Of a stretch of DNA of 64,000 nucleotides, positions 38,947 through 52,300 are shown one piece after another (the stretch's first letter is position 1; each line of letters starts with the position of its first letter). The position numbers and the translations under genes are program-made. The notes under the pieces were generated by a model, which saw nothing but the letters and a program-made list of their open reading frames with translations, had not been told where the DNA came from and did no database searches. Origin of the DNA: Pyrocephalus nanus (taxonomy: Eukaryota; Chordata; Aves; Passeriformes; Tyrannidae); assembly GCA_038380795.1 (NCBI GenBank), contig CM076264.1:7504001-7568000 (forward strand), in the 5' to 3' direction.

Positions 38947-41795
38947 AATATAAAAGACAATGTTTCCAAGTCATCACATCGGCAATAGCCTCCATAAACA
39001 AATAATTTCACACTGCAACTTAAGGAGAAATTGATAAGAGTATTAAAAATTATTCAAATTTTATTATTTTGTCTTTCTCTTGTTGTCATATCCAGGCCCA
39101 CAACGTTATGCAGAAACATAATAACTGTACACATAGCAAGAAAAAAGGAACACAAATTCGTCTTGGCAACCAATAAATCTCATCTACTACCTTTCTCAAT
39201 CAGGATGGGTTTTTTAAATTACTTTATAAATAATTTATTATGTAAGCAAGTTTTAAAGCTATTTTTGTGTGTTCCTTCACAAAGATTGTATTCCACCCTT
39301 TTTCACAGATTTCTCCAGTGACTACAGTAGTAGATAAAAGAGCTAGCAAAACCCAAAAAAACATGAGACTGAACTGACCAGATATTAAAAAAAATGTAAC
39401 ATCTCTTCAAATGAAAATGGAAAAAAAACATGAATCACCAACAGTATGTTCATGAAAACTTTTATCCAAGCAACGATTAGCATCTAATAATGCTTATAGA
39501 TTACAATGAAACAAAAAAAAATCAAATCTATAGAGATCACAGGGTAAGTTACGACTTTGTTAGTGACAACTACTATGTGTCTATAACCTGTTTTTCTTTC
39601 CAATTACAAAAGCAGAATGAAACTTGAGATTTAAAATTGACTTTGCCGGTGAGGGGAGGGGAGAGGAAGTTTCATTCTAATTCTAAAAACACTAGCTGAC
39701 TGCAGAGTTGTAAAATCAGACCTTCAATTTCTGGGTGAAGTCTCATCATCCTGCTGGGCCTTCCTTGCAATTGTACCTTCCTCTGCTTCAGGCAGAGGGA
39801 TGGAAGGATGGAAGGAACAGAAACAAACAGCTGAGAAAGAAATGATTTTTAGGTACCTGAATTTAGATTACATTTTAGACCTGACAGGTGGAAATTGGAA
39901 ATGGTAATTATAAAGGACATAAGCAAATAATTTGTATTAGCAAGAAAGAGGAAGGGCCCAGGTTGCTCTGCCACTTCAAAAGCAGGATTGCATTAGAGGT
40001 TCAGATTCTCCTCATGAGAAATACTGAACTTAATTTCACAGATGCAAATCATATTGACTCTTTATCTGAATGAATTTAAGATTTACAATAGTATAATTAC
40101 AGAAATTGCAATTACTTTTATTACACTAATTTACCTTACATGTTGCCATTTATATAGAATATTTCATGCAAAGAGTGCTTTTCACAGTGTGCAGGTATCA
40201 TACTTCTAGCATTTAAAATGCTGTTAAAATTCTTCCCCACATAAAAAGAATTTTTTCATGTTTTCATTAAAAATAAGTTTGAAAAAACCCTTTGCATCTT
40301 GTCCTTGCCATAGTGCTTTCCTGCCACCTATTTTTCCCTAGAAGCTTTGGTCTCCTAATCTTGTAGCTAAAACAAAAAATTTCGTAGCTAAAACCTATTT
40401 TTATTAGGAGAAATTTGTTAAATTTTCTAGTCTTCACTTTTGATTGGTTATGATGACACTCAGTCTACGTAGCAGAGGAGGTTCAGTTGGGTGGCATCAA
40501 GGTAGTATATCCTCCTTGAAGAACCTTAAGAACATGTTTTACTCATTTTGCATTTGGTCAGAAGGGGTTTTTAAGTGCAAAATCAGTTTTTAAAAAGTCC
40601 TTGACCTTTCCAATAAAGTGACGTAATTGTGCATTTGTGCAGTTATGCATTAATGTTACTCTGAAAATTATGTGTTTAATGTAAAAAAATAGCACTACCC
40701 ATCTTTTTTTTTTTTTATAATCTAAAATTGATGCACACTCGAAAGTTAACTAGAAATAGCAGAACTCAGAGACAGTAGCCATCAGGTGTAAGGCTTAAGA
40801 AAAGTTGGTCCTTGCTTTGGGTAGGAGAATGGAAAAGGTGGTTTACTACATGGGCTGTGAAAAAGGAGATAGCAACTGGATGTAGGAACAGCATATTTTC
40901 TAAGAGATTCTTTTTATTTCATTGTAGGGCCTTTAGCATCTACTGCTTCCATTGGGAGCATGCTCATGCCTGGAGGGAGGGCTTGGACATCCTCCCCAAA
41001 CTGGCAGTATCAGCCCAAGCCCTTGGCTTTGTTCATATTCCTTCCTTAGCAAGAGTCAGAGCAGTAGTAACCCCAAACGTCATACTGCCTTTCCAGGAAG
41101 GTGCTGTGTCCAGATAACCCCAACTGCTAGACACAGGCCTCCAAGGTGCTTGCTAACCACTGTATTGCTCTTCTCCTTTATTGCAAATTACTCTTGGAGA
41201 GGTAATTCTTGCTCTTCATTTATGTAAGAATTGAAAAAGGGATGAAATTATAAACAAGGTGGCTCTTAAGGCTCTTAAGGTTCTTCAGGTAGCTCTTTTC
41301 TGTTGAAATGCCACGATGACTATTTTACATCAAAGTGACAATTATTAAGGTTTGTTTGATAAACATTATATCACAGTTTGATAAAGACTGGACAGTCAAA
41401 TAATATTTCTAGAATATTACTAAAGAATCCTTAAAAATATGGAGAGAAAGCATTGAGACTTGGTATCAGATATTAATAATGATTACCTTTATATTAGTCC
41501 AGAAAGTAATAGTAACACGAATTATTACTTTGCAGTAATAGTTACATCCAGTATATTGAGTTCAAACATAAAATATTTCTTCTCTGAACAGTCTCAGTCT
41601 ATAGTGCAAATTAATGCTGCATGCATAAGTTCTAGCCATTGAGCACAAAAATGATATGGCACAAAACCTGCATTTACAATGATTGTCAGACATACAGATG
41701 AAGCCAAATGAAAGCCAGTTGGAAGCTGCTCATAAAATTTGGCAGTTAAAATACATATTTTAAGCCTTATGGCTGCATTCATTGCCATATGTTGA

Positions 41796-41863
41796 GAGCT
41801 GTCCCTCTCTATTTATTTGCAGCTATTGTATGCTTGGAACTGTCCACCTCTATTTATTTGCAA
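41796..41863 (+). repeat. Imperfect direct repeat, 41-bp period
   Basis: GAGCTGTCCCTCTCTATTTA and its continuation TTTGCAG recur as GAACTGTCCACCTCTATTTA and TTTGCAA. The differences are few, which suggests a local duplication. Confidence 0.75.
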
Positions 41864-44800
41864 TCCCTTAATTAGACATAATGGCTCAGCTACTAAAAGA
41901 TATTAACATATTGCTGCAGATTGAAGGGAGAACAACAGATATAATTAAAGGTTGAGAGGAGACTGAACCGTGTCAAAAGATCAAGTTTGATTTAGTCACA
42001 CAATGATAACCACCCTACAGCCCTTGTTCTGTCAAGGTCCGTTTCAGCCTATATTCTAGATTTTCTCTCAAAAGTAATCATACACTGAAAAGACAGTTAG
42101 AGAAACTAATTCAGCCTTCAAAAGTTAGATCTAAACTCATCTCAGTGTTCCTGACCAGGCTGTGGATCAGCAAGACTACTATCATTAGCTCTGAAAGAAA
42201 GGAATGGTATATTGGATACTGAAATCACCAACAGGCACTGTTCAGAGGCTAATATTTTGGAAAGAGCCTCTCACTGCCTTTTGGACATGGCATATCAACA
42301 ACTATAGCAAGTGGGAGAAGTTATTTTTACCATAGTGCCTTTGTTAGTCTGATTGAGAAATATAGCCCAGCAGACTCAATGCAGAGGAGAAATTAAGCAG
42401 CACCTTCCCTAGCTCCAACTAATTCTGACAATACTGGCATGACCCTTTGATTCCAGCTCTTATTGTTTCCCCAGCATGTTATTTTTCTCCTGAATTTTCC
42501 TCTTTTCTGTGTTTCTTTTCCTGACTGCTGTCAAATATGCGTTGAGTCCAGCCAGCAAAGATGCACCCACCTTTTTTGTAACATTGCCATAAGACTGCAA
42601 CCCAAAAGCAATGCTTTAAACAACACAAGGCTGCTAAAAGTTTGCTGAGTTTCACAGTGGCTGATGAGCCATCACACTGTGCCTGTAGCATCCCAGCAGC
42701 AAGGCTGCAGGGAAAGGAAATTCCAGAGACGCAAGCTGACAGACAGAAGCTGCATTTTCTTTTTTTTTTTTTTTTTCTTTTGTTTCCCTACTGTGCAAGT
42801 TTGTTTTGTTATAAAACAAATAGAATTGAACATCAGCAGCAAAAAACAACACTTCAAAACTACCTAAATTGCCTACATCCTCTCTTTCCTCAATATAGCT
42901 GCTGATACATAACTAAATAAGTCTGTTTAAACCGTGGTTTCACCTTGTAAAATGTTTCAAAGTTTAAGGAGAAGGGATGACAGGAACTCCAAACTGAAAA
43001 TCTTATTTAAGTATGTGCAAGTTACAGACTGCTTTCTGGATCATTTCAAAGCTGGCTATTAATAGGTCAGAATGCTTCTCGTGCTGGCTGTTTCCAGGAG
43101 AGAAAGCTTCCTATAGCCAGATACAAACCTTGTAACAGCCAAAACATGTCCCTACAGACCTTCGGCCTCTCATATCATGGGTCCATGACAGTGTGTGCTC
43201 TTTCTAAATGTATTTACCCCCAAGAATTTCCCACAAGCCAGGGAAGACCACTTATCATCTGAAATATTTATGCACCCTGAAGGCCAAGACAAAGAAGGAT
43301 TTAGATACCGTAGCCCAGAAATTTGGTCCCCAAATACCCCCCTGCTTATGGAAGTACATGGCCACTTAGAATGAAGTTGGGGACAAGTGACAGTGTCAGG
43401 CAGAGGGGCACAGCCCACCTGTAGGCACTTGTCCACCCACCAGGAGGGCTGAATGGAGCACAAGGGGACTGAAGGCATTTCTCAGAAGCTTAAATTTGCC
43501 TGCAAACACTCACTTCGGGCAGGAAACAGAACAGAAAGCCTTAGAAGCTCTTAAAGTATTTTTAAGGTAATTTTTAAAAATTGTGGTAACTGTGGTAGGC
43601 TCCCTCATCCTTCAGCTTCCATATAAGCCTTCCTTTTCAACCAGTACTGAACAATTTAGCATTTCAAATTTTTGATTGGTATCTTCAAAGGAAGTCCCTA
43701 ATAGGTGCCACAGGGAAGATGGAAGCATGTATAATGAAAGTAAGGAGAGCCCTGTGTGCTGAGAGGAGGAGTGATAGGGCAAAGAGCAAGTCAGGTTCAG
43801 CTTTGTGGCACTTCCATATTCACAAAACAGCCACTGGTCAAGATATTTTTTGCCTGGACGCAGGTTTCAGCTAGAAATGTATACTTGAACCTTGAGAACA
43901 GTCTGATCTTTTTTGGAAGGTTTGATCTGCACTCCACCTACTCTCTGCCCATGAGGAAAATAGAAAGTTTTCCCCCTAAAATTCACATTATACAGTTATC
44001 TTCTTTTTCCCCTTCCATCACGCTTTCCCCATGGCATAACAGGTTATTTTATGTAATGCCCTGTAAATACTAACTCTGCTGGGTAAGACTTGAGGGAAAA
44101 CATTTCAACATTTCCAGCATAATGAATTAGAGAGGGACAGATAGGCTTGTCTTTTTTTGAAGTTCCCAGACTGACATCTATCTGCCTGTCTTTTATTCTC
44201 AAATAAAAGCCTTTTCTAAACCTTTTCAAAGGCGTGAGCCCTCCTGATAGAATTACTCATTTACCCAGCTCTGATCAGCAGGATTGTGAAGTGACCATCT
44301 CCCATACAGCTTCTGGCAAGGATTAGGAAGAAATCAAATAAAATCTGAGATTTGCTGTTAATTATGAATGTCTAAAAGGAAGTGTGGAAATTGAAGAGAA
44401 AGAAAGAGATAGGTCCACAGCTTTTAAGTAGGACTGTTATGACAGCAAGACTAGAGGCACAGAGTCAAGGATCCTGTAAACTAATTCACAGAAACTTTTT
44501 CTTATGAGGTAATACATTTTATATCTTATATTTTCAGATTCTTGAAGATATAAGCAGAGGAAATAGCTCATTGATGCATCTCAGGAGAAAGTCTCTAAAA
44601 AAAATCTTAAAATTCAGCAGCAAACAGAAGTATTGCAGTATAACCTAAAATATTCCACCTGGGTAGGTTATTTAATTGTCCTGATAGAAAAATAAAGCTT
44701 CTTCTGCCAGCATAGGAGGAATTTAAAGATTCCAAACAGCAACTGTGTGAAGAATGCTAACTGTAAAACATATTCTTCTTCTGTAGTGCTGAAATATAAA

Positions 44801-46230
44801 GGATTATAGAACTCCATAAAGTTTGTGTGGGATTGTTCATTTGGTGACTGCACTGGGAACATGTGAATATGTATACTGGATATACTGGATATACATAATG
44901 CAGAAAACAGCAAGGATGAATGCTATCAGTTGATATGGAGCAAAGGAAACTTTTGGCTACTAGCAAGGGCTGTACTAAAATCATTAGTCTATGAGTACCC
45001 AAAAGTTTTCTCCATGTAAGGCCCTGGTTTAGAGAGTAAGCAGATTTTGCTGGATTAGTGACCTGGGCTTTCAGGATAGAAGATGTGTCAGAGATGGGCA
45101 GGAAGTGGAGATTTGTGCAAAGCAGTGCTAATAATTATCTATAAACTCCATGTGCCAATGCCGCAGCCAGAAGCAATGCTGAAAAGTGTCATTTGGAATG
45201 AGGACTATGACTGGCTCCTCTATGTCTATTAATAGGGGATAGGGGACAGAGGGAATTCAGAAATATACAGCAATTTCTAAACTGGCATTTTAAACATCCT
45301 TGTGCTTTCTTTCAGGTAAAGTGAGAGCTTATTTTTCAAAACCTAGAAAGGCACACACAACTCTGGACTTAATTTTTTTCTGATTCTTTCCAGAAAAACA
45401 TGTGTCATAATTAAGCTTCCATATGTAGATACCCTGCAGGACATTTATTGTTGAAGCAATTATGCAATTACACGCATTTGTTCCTTCACAAAATAAGCAT
45501 ATCTATCCATTACTCTAGATGCATCTGATCATGATAATTCTAGTGCCCTGAGCTCTCAATACTTCCTGAAGCAGGTTCCCCAAGTCTAATTTAAATATAA
45601 CAAGTGTGTCACCTCCTATATATTAAATTTACACTTGACGCTGATTTTTAAGTCAGCCTACTTGGCAGCTTTTGCTAATATAGTTGTATGTTTCTCACCT
45701 GCAGAGATATCTTTTCTTTCCAGGGTAGATCTTATAAAAAGGTCTGCAGGAAAACCTGGATTTTCTGTCAAAACAGAAGCTGGGCAATTGCTTGATTCTT
45801 GATTCCATCTGACATTGCAAGCCTCGATTTGAGGCTTGGAATAGATTGATTTACAAATAAACAAATAGAAGTATAGAACCGAAACAATGAATATACATCA
45901 CGCTGCATCTTTTCTTGGAATACCAAAGATAGCCCAGGGTAATAAGTGTATCCAGGATGAGTATATTCGGATTAGCAATGCAATAAAAATTGGCATGCAG
46001 ATATCTCTCAAGTATAAGAATCAGAGCTAGAATAAGAAAGAGGATGAGTGACAGCAACTGTTTCATGTCTTGTGTATGGAGATTGGAAATAGAGCATATT
46101 CTTTCAGAAAATGTAAGAAATACATGTGGTGTTATGACAGATTATCATTTAAAGTAAATGTATATTAATTAGATAAATTAAGTCATGTTTTCACAGTGAT
46201 TGTAATTTGCAAAATGTGTGTCAGACTGGA

Positions 46231-46262
46231 ATGGTTTATTAGTAGGATGGTTTGTTAGTAGG
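46231..46262 (+). repeat. 16-bp tandem duplication
   Basis: ATGGTTTATTAGTAGG is followed directly by ATGGTTTGTTAGTAGG, with one mismatch in 16. Confidence 0.9.
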
Positions 46263-48127
46263 ATGCTGAGAGTGTTTTAAATTGAATTAAATTAACACAA
46301 AGGTTTCTTAGTTGAATAACATCTAGCTGAAGGGGCTAGCAATCATGATCAATTGCAATATGCCACAAAGGGACTTCTCTGCAGTGTGCATTGAAAAAAT
46401 TATTTATATTATGAATATTCAAGAAAGTAATAATTGAAAAAAAGTAAAAAAATTAGACTTAAACACTACACTATTTCATCACCTTATTTTTGATTGGTAT
46501 CTTTAGGGAAAGAAAACAGAAAAAAATGTAGAGTTGAATTTTCTGACCTTTAGATTTACAACTTACTCTCCCAGTTTGTTAAATGTCTTTTCTACCTACT
46601 GCATACAGAGGATACAACAGCTGGAATAAAGAAACATTCTGATGGCTGTTACATCTACTAACATTCACCCTTGTCATATTTTGCACAGTACATTAAGCAA
46701 AAACATAACAGGCAGTTATTACCAAGCTTGCTTTCTATTTCAGTGAATCTTTGTTAGGCAGGGGCAGGAGAGCAAGAAAAATGAGCAGAGGTGAAAAAAA
46801 CAACAAAAGAAACAAAACTCCCAAAACAAAACAGAGTAATTACATTGTACCATGTTAGGAGCAGTAATGAGGTTTTCAGAACCACAATGTACTTGTTATG
46901 AAAGACACGATAAATGTAACATTAAAGCAAAACAAAAGAGAAATACTCTAAGAAACCAAACACAAAATGTTGCTATCAAACCAGCAATCTAATCATAGGG
47001 ATAGAACAACAAAGGGGAGAGATTTCATGTGCCAAAATGCACAGTAACTTTATATCACTGCAGTGGGGGCACAATGCAGTATGGTAAGGCATGAAGTGAT
47101 GTACTTACATCTCCCCAGTGCATTTTATGTATATTCTTGTAGGTATCTGCAATATGTTCACTTTTTTTTTTTTCTTATTGTTGTTTCTACTTAGTACATA
47201 GTAAGCAGCTGTGCCTCACAGAGGCAGCAGAGGAGGTACAAGCTCTGCTGAACCCCTGGGTCCCCCTGGGGCCATCCTGGGGATGTGCTGGTTGTATGGG
47301 AAGTCCACTGTGCCTGGCCCACAGGTACCATCACAGCCAGATATGGGTTGTTCAGCCTCTGACACAACACACTCTGGAGGGGGAAGGCAACTGCTATTCC
47401 TGCAAAACATTTATTTACCTGCTCCTTTGCCTTTCTTTCATCCCTTTTTCTGTCTCCTCTAGTCCCCTCCTCCAGTCTGTGAATTTGGTAAATTCTGGCT
47501 ATATTTGCAAATACTCTGGAGATGATGGAACTTGATTTTACAAACCTGTTGGCTGAAAAGCTAAAATTCACTCAGCCTCACGTTACCTGCAATTATCCAA
47601 CTGGTTCTCTTGATATTTAGTCTTTTAAGGTGATGCCAGTCTGGAAAGAAGAGACAGTGACTATTGTCAAGGGCTGTTATAGACACGTGAGTTAGCAAAG
47701 AGATTTCTAATTCACTGAAACGGATTTGAAAAGACAGGAGTAAGCAAACATCTCCTTTTATACAAGAGATATAAGTGATGTTGTGAAAGGGCTATTCCCA
47801 TGTAAGCAGATGACTGAGAAGGTCTATCTCACTTCTCAACAGACCAAATAAATGCTTTCTTTATTCTTAATGATGTAACATGACTCTTAGTCATGTTTTC
47901 CAAATTAAATGGTTATTATTAATTTGCAGCAATTAAATCTTACTGCAGATCTTTTGAAAGCTGTAACTTCACTGAGAAAAAAAAGCACACTTAATTGGCA
48001 TAAAGAAGCAGAGAAGGGAGTCCACAGCCCACTGAAAATGCCATGATTATATGCCTTATTTTGGTCGTAGATAAAGCCTTTAAAATACTAATAGTTTAAG
48101 AAAAACTCTTTGAAGTTTTAAAATAAA

Positions 48128-48163
48128 CACCTATATATATACATATATATATATTTTATATTT
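48128..48163. repeat. (TA)n microsatellite
   Basis: CTATATATATACATATATATATATTTTATATTTT-type sequence (interrupted TA units) covers about 36 bp. Confidence 0.85.
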
Positions 48164-48919
48164 TTGCCATGCCCTATCCATATTCCATGTGAAAAAAAAA
48201 TATTAAAAACTAGGAAACATGATTGTTTTCAAAGTACACAACAGATAACAAATCAAATCAATGGTCCTTATCTTGGCAGACTATTGAAATCACCAGGAAT
48301 ACAAAAAATTTCCTGGCATCTCTTTGCATGAAAAATCTAGTGTGAATGTTATTCATACTCCCACAAAGGTGAATAATTATAACACATTCTTTAGCCATAT
48401 CTTACTTGCTGATAAGAGTGTGCCTGGGGAGCCAGAGAAACCCATTTCTTCCTAGGCATAAAACAGAATGTCACCCAAAAAAAGTCTGTCCACCTTCATT
48501 ACAGAAGATGCTAGCAAACACCAGCAATATCTTAGTATCATTCTATTGTTACTCCAGTTAGCAAAAATATATAGGTATTTAGATAAATGCATTTTAAAAA
48601 TCAGTTTCTGATCTTCTGTTATTAATAGTGTTTACTGCTAGGAAAAATAAGGGCTTAATATTTAATCTGGGGAAAGCAAGATACAAAATTTGTGTGCATG
48701 GCTGGAAACATTGGACACCTTAATCAACTTCACCAGAGAGATCTCTAAGGAAGAGACCAGAGCACACCTACTTTATCCAATTGTTTTGCTCTTGTCTGGC
48801 ACTGAAACTTGCGTAGGAATTTATTGCATGATAAGGATTAAAACACCCAATTTATTTAGCTTTCTGGTGCCATTCCAATTAATTTCATGGAGATTAGGTG
48901 CTCCTTGGCTATGCTTATA

Positions 48920-49333
48920 TGTCCTGGTTCCAGCCAGGACAGGGTTAATTTTTGCAGTAGACAGGAGGGGGCACAGCCCGGACACAAAGATTATTCAATA
49001 TCACCTCATATCATTGCCAGGGGTGGGAAAAGGGATCTTCTTCCAAGAGGAGTTCCTTCCAGTCGAGAAAACGTGGCAGAGGGAACCATTCAGAGTTGTC
49101 TATCATTGGGGGTTTTGCTTCCTCTGTGAACCACGTATTTTCTTATACCTTTTGTTATTAATATTGTTGCTGTTACTGTTTGTTTTCTTATTTCATTGTT
49201 GTTTCCAGTAAATTGTTCTTATCTCAACCCTTGATCTTTGCCTTTTGTGCCTCCAATTGGATGGATTAGGGGGACAGATGCATGGTTTCAGTGGGAGTAC
49301 TAAATTGGCAAAAACTATTCCTAAACCACAACA
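48920..49333 (+). mobile_element. Solo LTR of an avian endogenous retrovirus (LTR copy 1)
   Basis: A 414-bp LTR starts TGTCCTGGTTCCAGCCAGGA, an 8-bp perfect inverted repeat around a 6-nt loop, followed by CAGGGTTAAT. It ends CTAAACCACAACA, giving the expected TG...CA termini. This 5'/3' combination is typical of a common bird ERV LTR group. Internal landmarks shared with the second LTR are TCATTGCCAGGGG, TTTCCAGTAAATTGTT (AGTAAA is a plausible variant polyadenylation signal) and TTTTGTGCCTCCAATT. Flanking pentamers TTATA and CTACA differ only by two C/T transitions, consistent with a decayed 5-bp target duplication. No gag, pol or env sequence adjoins it, so it is a solo LTR left by recombination. 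An open frame of 173 codons crossing its left edge is spurious. Confidence 0.85.
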
Positions 49334-52300
49334 CTACATTATTAATTTATCCTTTTAAAAGAAATCCTATCTTTGGCCAAAACCCAAGAAAAATTATACT
49401 ATAACAATAGTAGAATTAATTTTTTCTTAAATCCTTGTTTTCCCAAAATTAAAACAAGTAAAAAATAAGTCCCAATTATAGCATACTTAAAATGTATTTT
49501 GATAACTAGGCATCAAAGTTTTGGATGACATATTACATAGTTCCATAAGTAAACAAAGAGCTTTTAAGGTTCCTTGAACTCAATACAGAGATAATATCAT
49601 CATGCAGACATGTTGCTGGTAATTGCAATGATGGAGTCCAAAGAAAATTTTCTGTAATTAATACCAAAACCACATAGACTTTCAGATACAGATACCTGAA
49701 ACTCTGCTCTCCTGTTAGATGACATCCAGAGTGAACTGTACAGTGCTATCAGAGTATTATTCCTCCATTATTGCCTGACTGGTTTAATAGCCACACTTCA
49801 GAATTTTCTTCAAATTAAGTCTAAAAGCAGTCAGAAAAATATCAAGGAGAATATGTAGACATCTGGGTCTACATGACAAAGATTTTGTTCCTTAAATACA
49901 AATTTTCCAATGCAGCAAGATCTGTTCTCTAATCCTAAGGAACATGTGTAGACCACCTCCCCTCCCTGATTTTTTAAGGGAAAAAATGGTAATGAATAAT
50001 GGGACAGGTAGTTATTTGTTCCTATCAGCTTTTTCAGTAGTTTCCATTCTCTTTCTTTTTCACAACCTTTGCCTCCACTGACTTCTGAATGAGGCTTATC
50101 AAAGGGACAGTGGAATTACATTTGTATCAGAGGAAATCACTAAATAATGTTGAGAAGTGTCACTTTCCGGAAAAGAATACTAATATTTCTTTGGGGTCTG
50201 TTACATAATAGTCTTCTGTACTATAAATTCATAATTTAGAAGCCAGTATAGTTTCTTTCCCAAGGATAAGCATTCTGATTTTTTAAACTGTATTATCAAG
50301 GGAAGCTTGAACTACAAACATCAAGCAATGCGGTTGCAATTTTAAAATATTGGGAAATTCAATTAGACTGGAGACAGCAAGTGAGTTTCTTGTATGTATT
50401 TTCCTTCAGTTTAGAAAATCCTTCTGAATTAAAAATCTCCCTTGGCTGTCAATACCCACAAGTGAATAAGTTTACATGTTAGGCTAATTTCATGTGACAA
50501 CAGCAAGCAGTCCCACACTGACAGAGGTTGACATACAGAACGACTAACACAGAAACAGTTTCTGTCAGTAGCAAAATACATGTTTTAAGTTGAAATCAGT
50601 ACCTGCCAGCATGCCAGAGAGCCAGCAGCCAGCTCTGAGCACATTTGCTGCAGATTTTTAAGACTGTCACATCACTAAATCAAAGTTGCTCCATGATTGC
50701 CAAATGGTAGCTCATTAAGCTGAAGGAATTACTAAGTAGGCTCAAAAAAGAAAACAAGCTTAGAGAAAGTACATGAATAAGACAGTGGCTTCTGACTTAC
50801 TTAAACGGAGGGTGGTACTTCTACAGTTGTTCCATTTGCTCTGTCTTAGACAAGGTTGTCAAGTTTAGAGCATTCAAGACAGCTTGGGATGCTGTTTTCT
50901 TACCTACTGCTCATTCTCTGGCTTGCAACGCTGACAAGGTAAGATTTTTTTTTCCCCTACAACCAAAAATCAGACTGTCTAACTAAATCTGCTTCAGGAA
51001 CAATGATCCACATGCAAAAACTGAGTTGTCGATAATCGGCATGCCTAGGGAAGCATTTAAATGGACTACAACCAAAAGAGAAGTGATTTCAGGTGCAACA
51101 CCTAAAGCTACCGTATTAATATATTCCTTTAGGGATACCTGATTAGCTTCACTTCCTGATCTATCATTCAGTGAGAATGATGCAATTTTTTTTTTAACCC
51201 TCTCCCCCAAATGCAGTCCTAGTATGGGCCCAGATGAGGAATGCCAGGAAGTTAGGGGACACAGGCAGAGAGGAATGAGGAATAAATGTGTCAGTGGTCA
51301 TGCACAATGCATACCTGCTCACTGCTATTCTTTCCTTTTCTTAAGCAATAGGGGAAAAAAGTCTGTTTATATGCTAATACTGTGCCAAAAAATATGCTAT
51401 AACATCAATTTATTTTATTGAGTGAACAAGGAGTCAACATTAAGCAGATTTACAGTTTTGAAAACTGTTTTATTGTGTGTGTCTGAGGAAATTTCTCTCT
51501 TCTAGATAAAGCCGCACTTCAGCTACATAAGGAGTGTATAAATGAACTGCTTTATAGGAATCATTTGGCACATGGCCTGCTTTTAGATTTGTACAAGTGA
51601 AATCACATTTGATGGCACTACAGCTATAATTTAAATCTGCTCTTGGCCTAACTGTGTTCTGAAAACAGCTGCAGCATACCATGGCAATGGGGAAACACCA
51701 CCTGACATTTCCAAAGTTAGGATATAAATGTGGGGTATCATTTTAGTGAGAACTGGCTTCTCTGGACTGAGCTGAAGAGAGTAGACTGGAATTGCTGGGA
51801 TAGCAGGGCTTTGTGAAAGCCTTAAGTGGAGGCCACAGTGGAGAGTGCTAGGAAAGAAGGCAGCATGGGGATTCACTCTTGACAGCCTGTTTACAGATTG
51901 TGAATGAAGTTAGAAAATTAATTTGGTTTCAATATGACTTATTTCCAGTGCATCTGGAAGAAAGTGTCTGCTTTTGGTTCTCATATAAACAGCTTTAAAA
52001 TCAGTGTGTTTTCAATAAGGTGTTAATTAACCACATTCAACTACAACAGTTTTAAAAGAAATCACACTGACTAAGCAAGGTCTTATCATTAAAGATTGTC
52101 TTTAAAAATGTCTTCATGAAGATCAGATATAATTTTTCCAGTTAGAACAGTCTCAGTCTAAATTAGCCTGCAAAGAAGGTGACCCAAGGAGCAGGATCTC
52201 TTCGACTTTACCAGACAGAATCAAAGTAGGATTTGCAGGAAGACTGTTGGAAGGTTTGCAGGAAGATGACTCTATCTACATAGAGATGCAAATGCGATCA

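Larger units (their letters stand above)
38950..48919. other. Unique non-coding DNA
   Basis: About 10 kb with no recognised gene or transposon. T-runs lie near 40706-40718 and 42760-42776 and at 47161-47173. Small tandem duplications lie at 41261-41287 (9-bp unit three times), 41796-41863 (about 27-bp unit twice, 41-bp period) and 46231-46262 (16-bp unit twice, one mismatch). GC-richer patches occur at 40.9-41.2, 43.2-43.5 and 47.2-47.5 kb, with overlapping frames on both strands but no known motif. Confidence 0.5.

Noticed and set aside
47191..47571. GC-rich patch with four overlapping frames on both strands, up to 126 codons
   Set aside because: The frames compete on both strands, no motif is recognised and no convincing splice bounds were found. 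GC-rich patches have fewer stop codons.
48690..49211. 173-codon open frame
   Set aside because: It crosses the left edge of the solo LTR and ends inside it. It shows no retroviral or host protein motif and has low-complexity Leu/Val-rich ends.
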